Shown here: positions 22,795 to 34,830 of the stretch, one piece after another
Layout: every line of letters begins with the position of its first letter
How positions within the stretch are numbered: the first letter of the stretch is position 1
Source of the DNA: Micrasema longulum
Lineage: Eukaryota > Arthropoda > Insecta > Trichoptera > Brachycentridae
Direction of reading: 5' to 3'
Assembly (NCBI GenBank): GCA_022494885.1
Contig: JAGVSM010003725.1
Location: 1-64,000 of the forward strand
Length of the DNA stretch: 64,000 nt
Program-made: the position numbers and the translations under genes
Notes under the pieces: generated by a model
What the model was told of the DNA's origin: nothing
The model's database searches: none
The model's input: only the letters and a program-made list of their open reading frames with translations

Positions 22795-23485
22795 AAAAAC
22801 AAACCATCTCGCATTTTTGCCGTGAGGGTAGGCAGAGAGGATAGAACGCATCATCACTCTGTCTGCATACAGACATCGCTTTCTCTACGTTCATACATCT
22901 TATCATGCACGAATGACGATTATTCCTACTTTAGACATGTTCCTCTTCAGTAGAACTCCGTTTATCCGAACTTCAGTCATCCGGATTGCCAAATATCAAG
23001 ATCATTATAAGGGAATAAAAAATAAAGGAGAAGTTTTTCATTTAAATTTAATTGTGCAATTCACTTTTTTAATGTTTAAGTAAGTTTTTAATTTTGATTC
23101 AAATTCGTTGTATTGTTTTAAAAGCAATAAAATCTGGTACTCATTAATCCGGATAGTTGGAGTTATACTGTATTCGTTGAATTTTGTCATGCTCTAAGGT
23201 CTTTTAACAGATTTCCCAACAATGCAATGTCTTTCTCGGTCTTCTTCCTTTTCTGCATCGATCAACATTCGCATCGTAAATCCTTTTAGCTAAAGCTGTC
23301 CATTCGCTCTACAGGTCCCAACCAACGGAGCACTTATTTCTTGATTTTGTCGATAACGCAAGTCTCAGCCTGAAATAATACACAGATATCGATATCGATA
23401 TTTGTGCACCTATCATACACAGTTTTACCACACATTCTCCTTAGTGATCGCATTTCGACGGCATTCAGCCTACAAGCATAATGGT
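22795..23485 (-). mobile_element. LINE-A, split by a Tigger-like MITE
   Basis: 22795-22947 and 23171-23485 are consecutive parts of LINE-A in reverse (AGGATAGAACGC..., CTTTCTCTACGTTCATACAT; then CTTTCTCGGTCTTCTTCC, GTCCATTCGCTCTACAGGTC). The frame is destroyed. The break contains the 223-bp element described next. Confidence 0.8.
22948..23170. mobile_element. pogo/Tigger-like MITE
   Basis: 223 bp with ends CAGTAGAACTCCGTTTATCC and, inverted, CAGTATAACTCCAACTATCC. The CAGT...ACTCC...ATCCG end is characteristic of pogo/Tigger elements. TA follows the right end, but the left flank is TT, so the expected TA duplication is imperfect. It sits inside LINE-A. Confidence 0.78.
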
Positions 23486-23540
23486 TTTTCCAATTCCAGG
23501 CGCCATGGCGCAGTTGGTAAGACAGCTAAATGTGCATTCC

Positions 23541-23710
23541 GTATTTTTATTTATTTTAATTTATTACCATTTTATGTTTACATTTAATGTTTATATCTTT
23601 TGCATAATTTATGAAAATTTTGTTGGTCTTTTAATGTTGAAAAATTGTTGTTTTTAATACTTTTTATGTATGACTGTATGTTTTCTGAATAAAATAAAAT
23701 ATAAAAAAAT
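23541..23710 (+). mobile_element. LINE 3' UTR, type M
   Basis: Matches 13975-14190: TATTTTTATTTATTTTAATT, then TTGCATAATTTATGAAAATT and TATGTATGACTGTATGTTTT with an AATAAAAT tail. A tRNA-like fragment (GGCGCCATGGCGCAGTTGGT at 23501) lies just before it. Confidence 0.65.
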
Positions 23711-24306
23711 AAAACCATGTACAATTATAATAATATCGAGGCTTTACTGACATAATGCATTAAGTCATTAAAATAAATTCCGGAATAATAGCATTTAAAG
23801 CTTTTTTTCTTTCAACGAATTATTTCTCCCACAATTTCCTTTTATTTGACTTTTTTTTAAAGCTTTAAAAGAGTAATCTTTATTCTAGGCATATAATATA
23901 ATTTGAGAACAATATTTTGCACCCATATTTTAAAATATTTTAAATATAATATGTAAGTTAACGGTATGTTTAATGCTTGGAAGTTACCAATATTAATAAT
24001 GATTTGAACAATAATTATATTTAAATAATAATTGAACAATAAATATTGAAGAATGACATGTGAAAATACCAATTAAGAAAAATTTCAAGGAGTTTATTTT
24101 TACAGTAAATAGATGTATTTATTGAAGTATTTCCTTAGTAATGGTAGGCGTAAGTGATGAATTGGCACTGGAGTCATGAGTAAATCGTAGTACTTTGGAA
24201 ATTACGCCTAATGCCTGTCTTGTGCACAAAGGGCTCATTTCGTGGAAACATTCATCCGACGAGTCAACATGATGTAGGCAGGCGCGGGTACATTCTACAC
24301 TTTGAT

Positions 24307-24349
24307 GTGCACCGGTGACACCGGTCACCGGTCACCGGTGACAGTGCAC
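24307..24349. repeat. Self-complementary CACCGGTGAC repeat hairpin
   Basis: GTGCAC at both ends encloses repeated CACCGGTGAC/GGTCACCGG palindromes, so the whole 43 bp can fold on itself in several registers. It is GC-rich within AT-rich DNA. Confidence 0.8.
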
Positions 24350-24635
24350 GTTGCACGGGTCATGTCACCCGCCTCTCACCACACTAGCAAATAGCAGAGG
24401 TAACAAACATTTCGTGTAAAAACACAGCAAATTGCAGCGAATTTTAGTAAAATACCCGAATATAAGTGCTAGGTACCAACAATATTTTAAAGTACGATTT
24501 AATTCAAATTTTGAAAAATTAATTTTGCTTTTAATTTGCTGACAAATTCCTTTGCAAACCTAACTGTATAATATATTGAAAAACCTAGCACACATAATTT
24601 GCTAATTTATTTATTGAAGACACATAACATTGGTG

Positions 24636-24738
24636 ATCTCCGCGGTGTGATTGAGAACACAAAATTTAAAATGGGATTTTTCAAGCCTGGGGGGTACTGT
24701 ATTGGAGCTCGAAGCCTGTTGTGGTGCAAAAAAATATA
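24636..24738 (+). mobile_element. SINE-A with most of the tRNA head deleted
   Basis: CTCCGCGGTGTGA runs straight into TTGAGAACACAAAATTTAAA, skipping both the A and B boxes. The body (TTTTTCAAGCCTGG) and end (CCTGTTGTGGTGCAAAAAAA) are present. Confidence 0.7.
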
Positions 24739-24759
24739 AACAATAAAACATATAGTATA

Positions 24760-25040
24760 CAGTAGAACTCCGTTTACCCGAACTCTAGTCATCCGAATTG
24801 CCAAATATCCGGATCGTCATTAGGAAATAAAAAATAAAGGAGATGTTATAATAACAAATAAATGCTCGTAAACGAGTTTTTTCTTCAAAGCAATTAACTT
24901 TGCTGGACTATTTTAAGTGAGTTTACGTAAAAGCAATAAATAAGTTATCTTTTAAGAGTAAATTTTGCGTTTTCTTTCAAAATATTGCCTTATTTGATGA
25001 TTAATCCAATCATCCTGATTTCTGAATATCCGGATAACGT
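24760..25040 (+). mobile_element. Tigger-like element, one intact end
   Basis: Starts after TA with CAGTAGAACTCCGTTTACCC and matches the left half of the MITE at 22948 (CCGAACTCTAGTCATCCGAATTG, GGAAATAAAAAATAAAGGAG in parts). The right side reaches ATATCCGGATAACG near 25032, but lacks a clean ACTG end. No transposase domain recognised in adjoining minus-strand frames. Confidence 0.6.
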
Positions 25041-25206
25041 CTGGCACTCATTCTTTTTGCGGAAAAAGTACTTGTTGACCATACTTTTTTGGTGATTTTT
25101 CTTTTTGAGCAGTTCTTTTTGGCGTTTTACGTTCCTGTAGATTTCTGTGCAAGCCACCTCAAAAATGAGCAAAAACTGCAATATTTACTCTATACTACTT
25201 TTGGTT

Positions 25207-25330
25207 AGATTTTTTCAAATAACCGATGCGTCTCGATACTGGCTTTAATTTTTTTTAAACCTAAATCGCCATGCGGGGCGAATATCGTGTTTTGAAAAAA
25301 ACAGAATCTACCGACTTCTCTCTTCTCTGT
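25207..25330. repeat. Unclassified repeat H, copy 1
   Basis: Shares CGTCTCGATACTGGCTTTAA and GGGCGAATATCGTGTTTTGA-type words with 38428-38530 in the same orientation. No ends or coding frame are recognisable. Confidence 0.65.
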
Positions 25331-25339
25331 CAAGGCAAG

Positions 25340-26240
25340 TTCAGCCTCCATGAAGCTCTTCAGATGCATTGCTGAAAGCATCTGCCCCAATCTACTCGAC
25401 TCGCAGTCAGTACGGTTGCGGTCGTGGAGGGTTTTTGTTTTGTTGTTAGTTAAATGATGTCACATACGTCTGCATACAGGCCTTAATTATATGATTATTC
25501 TTATAAATTACGGAAAATACAAAGGGCTGCATTCACCGATCCTGCATATGCTACCAAAAATTGGAAGGTACTCATTTTTAGTACATAAGTTGTATTTTAA
25601 CGTTAACGTTAACAACCAATATTAGTTTTTGATGAATCCCAATCAGATTCTTTCCTCAGGTTCCTTATAATTTCGACCCATTTTATTTCTTTTCCCTGGA
25701 TTTTGAAGAATGCTGATTGAAAATTAACCTACGTTTATTATATTTTAAAAACGTATTCCTATTAGTGCATTCCTGTAACTAAGAAGAGTTCCGCAATTGC
25801 GCCGCTAGGCGTAATTTGGCGTTTACAAAAAATAATATGTATGCTAAAATATGAATTGTTTTAAGTTTTGTTAATCACTCATGAACTAATGTTTATCCGA
25901 AAGGTTTTTACACGCTTTCAGGACCCAAGAAGGCATTTTGGTTTCGATTCTAAACGTCACGCCTAGCTGGCGGGAAAAGAACGACTAAATACGCGTTGGG
26001 CACGACTGAGAGTTTAAGCATGAGTTGAGTGTCATCATTTTTGAGAGCTCATGGCATGTCAATTTGTATTAATATGTCAATGTTAAACAGTAAATACAAG
26101 TTTTTAATTTTGATTTTTAAGTTCCTGTATTTCTAAATATGTTAGTCTTCACTTTTTTTTAAAGCCAATCTTTTATAGATTGGCATTAATAATATATTAT
26201 AATACAATGAACTTTCATGTAACATGACGTTACAGCACCA
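25340..26240. other. No gene recognised
   Basis: Mixed AT-rich sequence with no domain-bearing frame or matched repeat. Confidence 0.4.
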
Positions 26241-26244
26241 TTTC

Positions 26245-26350
26245 CAGGGCTATTCTGAGCGCTTCCGCTTGTGTAGACAACGCTTTGCTTGCACGTAATT
26301 AACATACTAATTACGCGCTAACAAAGCGTTCTCTACACCCGCGAGGGCGT
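26245..26350. repeat. Short foldback MITE or hairpin
   Basis: GTGTAGACAACGCTTTG at 26270 is answered by CAAAGCGTTCTCTACAC at 26322-26338, and GCACGTAATTAA by TTACGCGC. The loop is only a few bases near 26305. GC-rich outer parts are less well matched. Confidence 0.7.
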
Positions 26351-26884
26351 TTAGAAACGCGACCCAAAGGGATTTTTTTACCTAAGCTCAGTCTTTTAAG
26401 ATTTAATAGGTTTAAATCGGGACATTACAGGTATTTTCGGGACTGAGGGCTCATAACGGTGAAGGTACCGATATATTAAGTCGGATGGCAACCCTAAATA
26501 AGAGACGATATGTAGCAGGAAAGATATTGCCTTTAAAAATGTTTATATCTGTGACTATCAATCAAAGAAAGACATTATACCTTTAAAAAATATATGCCAT
26601 GTTTTTAATAAGTGCGGTAATAATAAATTACGTGACGCGTAAGCATGACCCGACAAAAATGCTGATTACATTAACTGAATCACTATTGGAATTAAAACTC
26701 GCGACGTCACAAGTCACAAGCCATTGAAGAAATAATCAGGAAAAATAATTTATGTGAGTCAATATCTACCTCACTTTTAGGGACAAGATAATAATGGCTT
26801 TATTGTGATGATAAAACTTCAATCGGATTATTGGAAAAATATGTACCTAGGATTCTAATCTACGAAATAACCTAATAATTCGCT

Positions 26885-27135
26885 CCCGTTTAAAGAGAAG
26901 TTATTTAGCTCAATTGCATAGAACAAAAGCGTTCCGAATTTTTGGTTCGGTCTTTAGTTTAACAACAGACGTGTAACGGGCAGCTTTGGTTTGCGCTTGC
27001 AATTCTCGACCTGAGTACATGCGGCCCGATATATTGCCGTTAACTGTAGCTAACTTCGTAGTTGATAATCAAAGTACCATAGATTTTGTCCGTATGGGCG
27101 ACTCTATTAGCCGGTGGCGCCTTGTTACTCTTAAG
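26885..27135 (-). repeat. Unclassified repeat G, copy 2
   Basis: Inverted relative to 9665-9925, sharing TGCGCTTGCAATTCTCGACC, AGCTAACTTCGTAGTTGAT and a GCCGGTGGCGCC-type end. Confidence 0.7.
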
Positions 27136-27497
27136 GAAATATTTTTTATTTTTTATTTCTCTTAATTCGAACATCTTGCTACATTAGAGCGGTAGAAACG
27201 TTGAGTACCTATGTATATAATGTAAAAATATCATACGTATGTATAAATTTATCATTATTAAAGTCAGTTTCACGAATGTTAAATTGAAAAACAGTTGCTT
27301 TATGACAGTATTTTTTAAATTGGATTATGTTGCAGCGTTTTCTGAAAATTTACATGCAGTTTTCTTGGTAAATATTTTCCTATAAAATGTTTATTCGTTT
27401 CCAAAAAAACCATTTAAAAGCGTAAAAAAATCTTAAAGTTTTAGTTACATTTGATTTCATTTTTTAATTTATTGAATATAATATAATAATTTACTGT

Positions 27498-27921
27498 AAT
27501 TGAACGCAGAAAGCTGCCAGTCCACAATTTAAAAAAATGGGATATTGGTGTTATCGGGCGCAGTAAGGTCAATTCTATGTTCTGCTAAAAACAGCCAGGC
27601 CGCTTTCATACAAATAACTGTAATAATCACCTTCTGAAAATAGTGTCGATCACAAAAACGGCCTTTTTCAATTTGCAGAAAACACCCAAAGAACTAGAAA
27701 AATCTTACGATACTCAAGAATCATTGAAACGGGACAAATAAATAATTAGATTTTTGTTTGTAATATTAAAATAACTCATGTATTCATTTTTTATCATTTG
27801 TCAAAGTCAAAAGTATTCCAATTGCTGTGTAAATTTGATTGTTCACTCTTTTCACAAAGGTGCTATCATCTCAGTTTCACTTTTCTACGGCTGGCTGCTC
27901 TCTGCATAACTACGTTTAATT
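27498..27921. mobile_element. MITE I, short copy (ends AATTGAACG / CGTTTAATT)
   Basis: Terminal repeats contain GCAGAAAGCTGCCAG at the left and CTGGCTGCTCTCTGCATAAC at the right. The interior shares blocks with 46038-46842 in the opposite orientation, including GATCACAAAAACGGC and TTTGCAGAAAACACCC. No transposase. Confidence 0.78.
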
Positions 27922-27924
27922 GAG

Positions 27925-29815
27925 AAATAAATATTGATGTCGAAGAACAACCTACTATGCGACTTGAAAAAGGTATGAACGTAATTACGAGAAAAACTGT
28001 TGAATAACAATTGATAAAAACAAACGTCACCAGTAGTAAAAAGGATCCTTACGGAGTCCAAATAAGGTTCGTCAGTCTGAGAACATTCAAATGAATGTTT
28101 TTTGCTGTCGCGGCGAAGACCAGAGACATTCATAGTATTGTGTGAAATTAGTTAATTTCTAGGAAGCGGTATTGCGTAGATGTTCGATGTTCATATGACG
28201 TCGATTCTATACGTCAGCAGTCCGTAATCGGAACAGTTATGAGTCTTGATTTATGCCGTATAAATTGTTTATCGAGAAATGATATACTTAATTGAAACAA
28301 TATACACGAATGCTTATTCATTTATAGAGAGGCAGGGTGAATAAGACTTATTTAGAAAACTATAAAAAAGGGTGAAAAACAGAACGAAATATTCATATTT
28401 CGGGAAGGGTCAGAAGGAGTAATAATGAGACGAAATTTATATGTTTAAATAGTCTTTAAGGGGGAAATAATAAAAATTCTGTCTTATTTTTATCCCCAAG
28501 ATGGGCAAAAAAAGACACTGGAGTGCAAAAACAAGACAACTGTGGCAGCAGTGCTATGCTATACGTACGACAAAAAGGACAATAAGGCTTTAATATGAGA
28601 GAGTTTGGGTTGAATTTGCAATTAGGTTTAATAATACTTCTACGACTACGAGGGTTTGAACAATTTTTAAGTGAATATATTATCTAATCTGTCTCATTTT
28701 TAGCCTTTTTTAATGTAAACATGAGAAAACTTTATAGTTTTTATCAAAATTAAGTTTTTTATTTCTTTTTAAAATGCAAAACACAAATAAAATTGATAAA
28801 ATTAACATTGAATCACCGTACCAACTTATTGATTATTTTAAATACAAAATATAAGAGCAGAAAGTATCACAGGTAACACGCGAGTAACATAAAATCGAAA
28901 AGTGTAATTATTTTCTTGTATATATGTTTGAACGGTACATTTAATTTCTTCTGCTGAATGTAGCCATAATCTTATTTTTTTTATGAAACGTCCGCTTCTT
29001 GTTCGCCTTTCAATGTAGTTTTTCTCCCTTGTTTAGACAGAGGTTTACCAGAAAATCGCCTACTTAAGAGTGATTTATCAATTTCTCCAGTTCTGAGGAG
29101 CCGCATAGCTGTACAAAGGTAATTTTGAAAAAAATGTTTAAGTTCTTAAATGTACTTTTGTGGCATTAAGGAGTTAAGGTTGGTCCTTGTAATCTCGATT
29201 TTACCGGCACACAGTCTTAAAATTATCCCGCACGGCATCTCAAATTTACCCCGAACAAAGAAACACGCTCTTTCCAGTCAAAGCTTAAAGCAACACTGAA
29301 TTATGTTTGTGTGGGTAGACAAAAAGTCTGCTAGTGTCAATCGACACTGCAAGCAGCGACATGCGGCGTTAGGCGTTCGCAACATAACGAAGGTTTGTTC
29401 GCCAAGTTTGAAAGACTTTGTGAGGATAATTAGGTATACTTTTACATATTTTTTTAAAAGGCATTTATGGTAATAAAATCAACATTTTTCATCATAATGG
29501 TAGTACTTAGTATAAAATATGTAAATATAATTAGTATTTTTTTGTTATTGTTTTGAAGTAATTATGTATTGGCGATTATGCTGTCTTTTATTTACCCGAC
29601 TTTGATCACTGTCTCATTTATACCCTACCTGACCCTACGTCTAAATTGTTTAGACAAATATGAAATTTATAAAGATCAGTACATTCATAACACGTAGATT
29701 CATAACACGTAGATTCATAACACGTAGATTCATGACAGCTTTTACGAGCAGTACTGTATACAAATGAAATAAATATGCAATCATAGAATGATAAATGTCG
29801 TTAGTTGTACACATA
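27925..29815. other. No gene recognised; one minisatellite
   Basis: Apart from the 15-bp tandem repeat near 29.69 kb there is no supported feature. Small frames have no domain. Confidence 0.4.
29680..29735. repeat. 15-bp minisatellite, about 3.5 copies
   Basis: The unit CATAACACGTAGATT is repeated head to tail. On the minus strand it reads as a MNLRV peptide repeat in a short frame, which is a by-product of the 15-bp period. Confidence 0.9.
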
Positions 29816-29819
29816 TCGG

Positions 29820-30290
29820 AAAAATCATGGTGGTATACTTGGCAAGAAATGCTCTCCCGGGAGAAGTGCGAAACTGTAACTGTAAGATGTTTCAGAAAAA
29901 ACTTAAAACCCACCTGATTTCTCAATCATTCAATTTTAATAATAGAACAGGTGCAGAAAGACGCTTTGTAGCAGGGGAAGGACCAGGCGGGAGACTTCTT
30001 CGAGGAGGGCATACAGAAGTGTGTGCCACGGCATTGAAAATGACACCGTATATTTTGAATTATTCGGTATTTTATTACTTAAAGGAATTTAAAAGAAATT
30101 TGAAGTTTATATTTTTGTAATAATTTTTATTTGTAATATTCTCAATTAATATGCACGCTTCCACTTTCTATTATGTTGTATCCCAACTAAACACAGGGCT
30201 CTTGGCCTCATAGAGTTAGGGATAGGTTATTATTGTTTTGTAATACGTGTACATTAATACGAATAAATCAAATAAAAATAAAATATTTAA
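29820..30290 (+). mobile_element. LINE 3' end with reverse-transcriptase C-terminus
   Basis: The frame shows ARNALPGEVRNCNCKMFQKK then LKTHLISQSFN, the final block of L2/CR1-like RT (compare WNALPAEVRGC in the copy at 50.55 kb). The 3' UTR ends with CTTCCACTTTCTATTATGTTG, GGCTCTTGGCCTCATAGAG and an AATAAA tail. The same tail occurs at 32480-32615. Confidence 0.75.
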
Positions 30291-30308
30291 AAAACACAAG
30301 ATCATTTG

Positions 30309-30665
30309 TACAAGGTGTTCTTTAAACCCTGTCACATCCGAAACCACGATGATCAGTATAGGCAAGAATACATATTAGCATATTTAAAAAAATATTTAGA
30401 ACAAAGATTTTTTAAAAAAATAAAATACTTAAAAGAACAAATGGTTGCTTACTTCTGCAGGGGAGAAGTGAGGGGAGCGCGGCGCAGTAACAGACTCCTC
30501 CTCCCCCCTCCTCGTTTCTCCCCTGCAGAAGTAAGCAACCATATGGTTTTTTTTATTTTTTTATTTTATTTTTTCTAAAAAAATATTTTAATGTGCCAAT
30601 ATGTGTTCTTGCTCATACTGATCATCGTGGTTTCGGATGTGACAGGGTTTAATGAACAACCTGTA
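30309..30665. mobile_element. Tc1/mariner-type foldback MITE with TA duplication
   Basis: TA, then CAAGGTGTTCTTTAAACCCTG, a long left arm, a GC-rich centre near 30475-30510, and a right arm ending GGGTTTAATGAACAACCTG, then TA. The arms are about 150 bp each and almost fully complementary, including GTTGCTTACTTCTGCAGGGG. An open frame through it (30306-30578) has no domain. Confidence 0.85.
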
Positions 30666-31269
30666 TACAAAAAGGAAAATAAAAAACGTAGAACATAATT
30701 AACACATTACAACAGAGATAGCGAACATTCCAGAAAAAGAAATTGTCATTAGCTGGATTAAGTGGTCACTTTAGACACCGTGTAGCATTCACCATTCTAC
30801 ATCTACGTTTTTTTTTTTTTTTTAATGTGATAATTTTTGTGGAGTAAGAGAACTAAAACCTTTATTGATGTGGGTCAGATTCACTAACGTGAATAAAGTT
30901 TTTTCGAAATACTATGATTACATCTGACTTAATTGTTATAGTGCGGGAATAGAAGTTAGTTTATAGTTCGTAGAGTATGCGACGGGTATAAAATATATTT
31001 CGTTGATGTTTTCCACGTAGAATTAGAAACGAGCGCTAAGAATTCGTTACTTCTGGTCATTTAGGTCATTGGGTCACGTCACGTTTGGGAAGGTTATGTT
31101 ATGACGTTCCTCGAATTGAAATGGACGCCATAGCTTTTATTATAAGGAAGTAGATGAATTTATTTTCGAAGAATCCGCAACCAATGCCATTAGGAAGAGC
31201 GTCATGTAATGAAATTGATTACACAACGAAATATAATATAATGAAGTTCTGAAGTATACGACTAATTCT

Positions 31270-31460
31270 TTGTTTAATTTATTTATTTTATTTTATTTAT
31301 TTCATCCAGTATAAAATACAAATACATAGTTAGCAAAAATGTTTATACAATAGGTAGGTACATTCAATATATATATTCGCACCCAGCCTCTGAGCGGGCT
31401 GGGTGTGAAATATAGTTCCTCTGTGCAACTTTAGTTTAAAATACACAAATAAGTGTTAAA
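31270..31460 (-). mobile_element. LINE 3' end (minus) with stable hairpin
   Basis: Plus orientation begins with TTTATTTATTTTATTTTAT (reverse of an AATAAA tail) and contains CACCCAGCC-TCTGAGC-GGGCTGGGTG at 31380-31407, a 9-bp-stem hairpin. No coding sequence. Confidence 0.55.
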
Positions 31461-32089
31461 TTGTTATAAACGTTAAGTTAAGTCGCTAAGGTGTGGACAT
31501 GCTATAAACAAAGAGTGAGATAATTCATTTAAAGCATTGTTTTATAAACGTTATTATATTCAACGCTTTTTTCTAACCTAACCAAACCAAAATATATTCA
31601 AACGCCAAAAACTCTCGTGATTTTATAACTGTGCTTATGTTAAAACTGTTTAAAAAAGTGTTTATTTGTGAAGATCAAGTGCCGAAATTAAACTATTTAT
31701 TATAAAACAATTTCTGTATGATATAGTGCTACCTATCTATGTTCATTTAAAAATACAAATGATACCTTTTTTCCGATATCACGTAAAATTACTAGAATAT
31801 CAAAAGTAATACACAAGTTTATCTGACATCTTAATCAAAGCAAAATAATAATAATCAGAAATTTTAGCCGGGAAACATGCGTTTAGTAATAACAAACAAA
31901 TTTAAAAAGAAGTAGATATATTCCTTGGTACCTACACTCTACACTACGCACACAGATGCGTTGCTACTATCATCTCCCAGGGAACAGCCAAATGTGAACC
32001 AAGTGTTTTTACAGTTATATACTAGGGAAAAGACAATAGATCTTGTTTACTGCACACCAAAATAAAACAGAGACGAGTTTGAGTATCGT

Positions 32090-32615
32090 CTATTGTCTTG
32101 TTAACCTTAATAATAAGTTAAGGAATGCTATCTTTGTTTAGTTTTTTTATATTTTACTTTTTGTGCTGTTACATGTTCACTTAATTGCCATACTTACTAG
32201 TTCTTTGCTCAATGTATTATTATTGCGTTTCTTAAAATTATTTTTTATTATTAACTTTTTAAAATCATTCTTATGTTGTTGAAATTCCATTTGTCGATGC
32301 GTTTTGAACCTGCAAGACTTTTTGTGATGTTAGCTATCATATTATTTTTATCATATTATGTAAATGTTATCAACTATCAAATATCTATATATATATATAT
32401 AACTATATTGAAACATATGTAGTTTTATGTAATAATATTTTATTTTATTTTATTTTATTTTATTTTTTTGCTATTATTTAATTATGTAAGTGCTTCCACT
32501 TTCTATTATGTTGTATCCTAACTCAACACGGGGCCCTCGGCCTCATGGAGTTTGGGATACGTTATTATTGTATTTTTTGTAATATGTGTGTATTTGTATG
32601 AATAAATAAATCAAT
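32090..32615 (+). mobile_element. L2-like LINE 3' UTR followed by AATAAA-type LINE tail
   Basis: 32100-32340 matches the 3' UTR seen at 53.94-54.18 kb, including one unit of the GAATTCC...GATGCG...CTGCAAGAC repeat. 32485-32610 carries the CTTCCACTTTCTATTATGTTG tail also found at 30160-30290. The two parts may be one element or two adjacent ones. Confidence 0.55.
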
Positions 32616-32959
32616 TTAAAGATTTTCGAGATGCGGCATAAAAAAATCAAAAGATCCCCCAGGGCTTCAATACCCATTCCACCGTAATAAGAATGAATTA
32701 TTTTTTTACCAGTTTAATAAAAGTGATAATAATATTATTGGATAAGAATGTAATGATTCAATTTTTTATCAAAAAACAGTTTTACGTCATTTAATACAAA
32801 TATGGTATTCCAAGAAAACAGTTTTTTAATAAATCGGAATAAAATGCAATCAGGGTCACATATTACACTGGCTTACTTATTGAGAATTAAACATAATCGA
32901 TAATATTGATAATGTTAGATAATTCTCAGAACGAAAATTAGAACGAAATTTGTTCTAAA

Positions 32960-33185
32960 TTATCATCACAATCATTCCATGTCCGCTCTGACCTCCGGGC
33001 ATCGTCGGCTGCCAGCTTTTATGCACCCTCCAAAGTCAGGTTTGCGTCCAGCAGTTCTGACACTGCCGACGAGAATCCAGCAGCGGATGTCGAGAGTCTG
33101 ATGCTTCGCAGGCCTGGTTAAGGCTCTCAGGAGGCACCCGAGTATATCCAGCTACCGTATCGCCCCCACTTCATGACCATATTAG
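32960..33185. other. GC-rich patch without recognised identity
   Basis: Around 55% GC by eye in AT-rich surroundings. No long frame on either strand and no rRNA, snRNA or tRNA signature that I recognise. A transposon or pseudogene remnant is possible. Confidence 0.35.
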
Positions 33186-33280
33186 GTACATGACGAGAAC
33201 AAAAATAAGTGGAAAATTTGTTAATCAAATCTCCAAAAACAAGCCACTAAAATTGGCTCGATAAACTGTTACATTTGACG

Positions 33281-33415
33281 AGTCTATGGTGTGACGGCTA
33301 AGACGCTTGCCTCGCGTCCGGAGGTTCCGGGTTCGATTCCCGGAGAGATGGGAAAATTAAACGTGATTTCTCTCAAGCCGAGCGTGTTTTGTGCCGTTAT
33401 AGGGAAATATCACAT
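33281..33415 (+). mobile_element. SINE-A-related element, variant head
   Basis: AGTCTATGGTGTGACGGCTA, TTCCGGGTTCGATTCCCGGA and GTGATTTCTCTCAAGCC keep the SINE-A order, but the sequence before the A box and the tail differ. A second tRNA-like segment (GGTCTTGTGGCTAGTGTCTC, CCGTGGTTCTTATCCCAC) lies at 33543-33600. Confidence 0.7.
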
Positions 33416-34704
33416 ACTACGAATACCGATAAAAATATATGAAATGAATTAAGAATAATTAGTTGTATTTTCAAAATCAATATGCATATTGTGGAGAAAT
33501 ATTTTTATACATAAATTTATAAAAGAACTTTAGAATCGGTTTGTGGTCTTGTGGCTAGTGTCTCGGACTCATGGACCAAAGGTCCGTGGTTCTTATCCCA
33601 CTCTACCCCAACTTGATTCCCATTTTCTTATAGTGAGTTATATACAATTCGTTAAAAAAGGCCCGCCCCTTAAAATGAAATATTTGGGTAAATCATAAGA
33701 ACACAAATATTTATTTTTTTAGTAAAAATAAATAAAAAAAACTTCATAAATAAACGGCGCTAGAAAAACTCAACATGTTTGGCTTCAACAGTTGTGACAT
33801 CGAGATTCGTGACAATGTTCTAAACAAATTTAAATGGGCAGGAACAAATAAACATGAATTGTGACGTATTAGGGGCGTGGCCAAGAATGACCGTTTTTGC
33901 GGGAATTTAAAATTAGAAATTCAAACATATTTTTTATACTGGGTATGTACTAATGATAAGCAAAAAAATATTTTTTTACTGGAAAGTATATCATAGACCT
34001 TTATTACTAAAAAAATGTAAAAAAAACTTGGTATTCGACTATTGGGCCTCCTGTGGTGCAAAGAAAATAAATAAATGGCTATGTATTTTTAGCCAAGTCC
34101 AACCCTGGCCGTGAAACGCCGGCGCTACTCTCGACAGAAATTGAACCCGCGACCTTGGGATGGACGCCATTCGCCGTTCGCCATCGCATCGCGGCAACCG
34201 GCGTCACTCTCACGCGCGCAGCTAGCTTCCGAGACCGGGCTATTATTGACCGAACGCGAAAACATTCCTTACTGATACCATCAATTAGGAATATACTTCT
34301 GGGAACTATTATCAAATACAGAGAGGCGATAATACACTCGATGAAAAAATGCCAAAGTCGAAAATACGCAGTAAAAGATAAAAAAGGTACCCAATAGAAT
34401 AACCGTTCCTGGAATAGAAGCGCTACGCCGCGCCGGTTTGTTACTAGGAAAGATAATAACTGCGCTGAAATATTCTACTTTACGCATTTTATCATTACTA
34501 AATAGTTATTATTTGCGGGTTCGACGCAATCACTAGGCGCCCCGCCCCGATTAATACGCATATTTTTTTAATTTTTTAAATATTTTACCAAAATACATTA
34601 AATATAATTGAATTTACAACGCACTCACTGAGAAAACCCGTGCCGAGAAATACCTTGACAATATTAGTTTCGTAAGATTTATTTAAAAACGTGTTATTAC
34701 ACTG

Positions 34705-34830
34705 GAATACTTCATAGTTCCTGGACTGGCACCTGAAGTGCAAGACTGATCATCTTACCTCCGGGATACGCTGCGAGCGGTGTACCAATTCAGTGCCCTA
34801 TGCACCATTAGGTGCGGAAAGGGAATTTAT
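34705..34830 (+). mobile_element. SINE-B, 3' part
   Basis: TTCATAGTTCCTGGACTGGC, GATACGCTGCGAGCGGTGTA and GCACCATTAGGTGCGGAAAG. The stretch between the two body blocks is shortened. A LINE tail follows directly. Confidence 0.8.

Noticed and set aside
24306..24360. CRISPR-like repeat array
   Set aside because: Only overlapping palindromes without regularly sized unique spacers, and the genome is eukaryotic.
25000..25390. Tigger transposase gene on the minus strand
   Set aside because: Two short frames (25181-24990 and 25390-25205) lie next to a Tigger-like end but contain no recognisable DDE or DNA-binding motif.
29650..29925. Repeat protein MNLRV
   Set aside because: It results from a 15-bp tandem DNA repeat in a short frame without other support.
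30306..30578. 90-residue frame
   Set aside because: Lies wholly in the arms of the Tc1/mariner-type hairpin MITE.
33543..33605. tRNA gene
   Set aside because: Boxes are tRNA-like, but the acceptor stem does not pair and the context is SINE-like; more likely a SINE head.
33655..33760. Repeat pair with 59085-59160
   Set aside because: Only short AT-rich words match; too weak to call a family.
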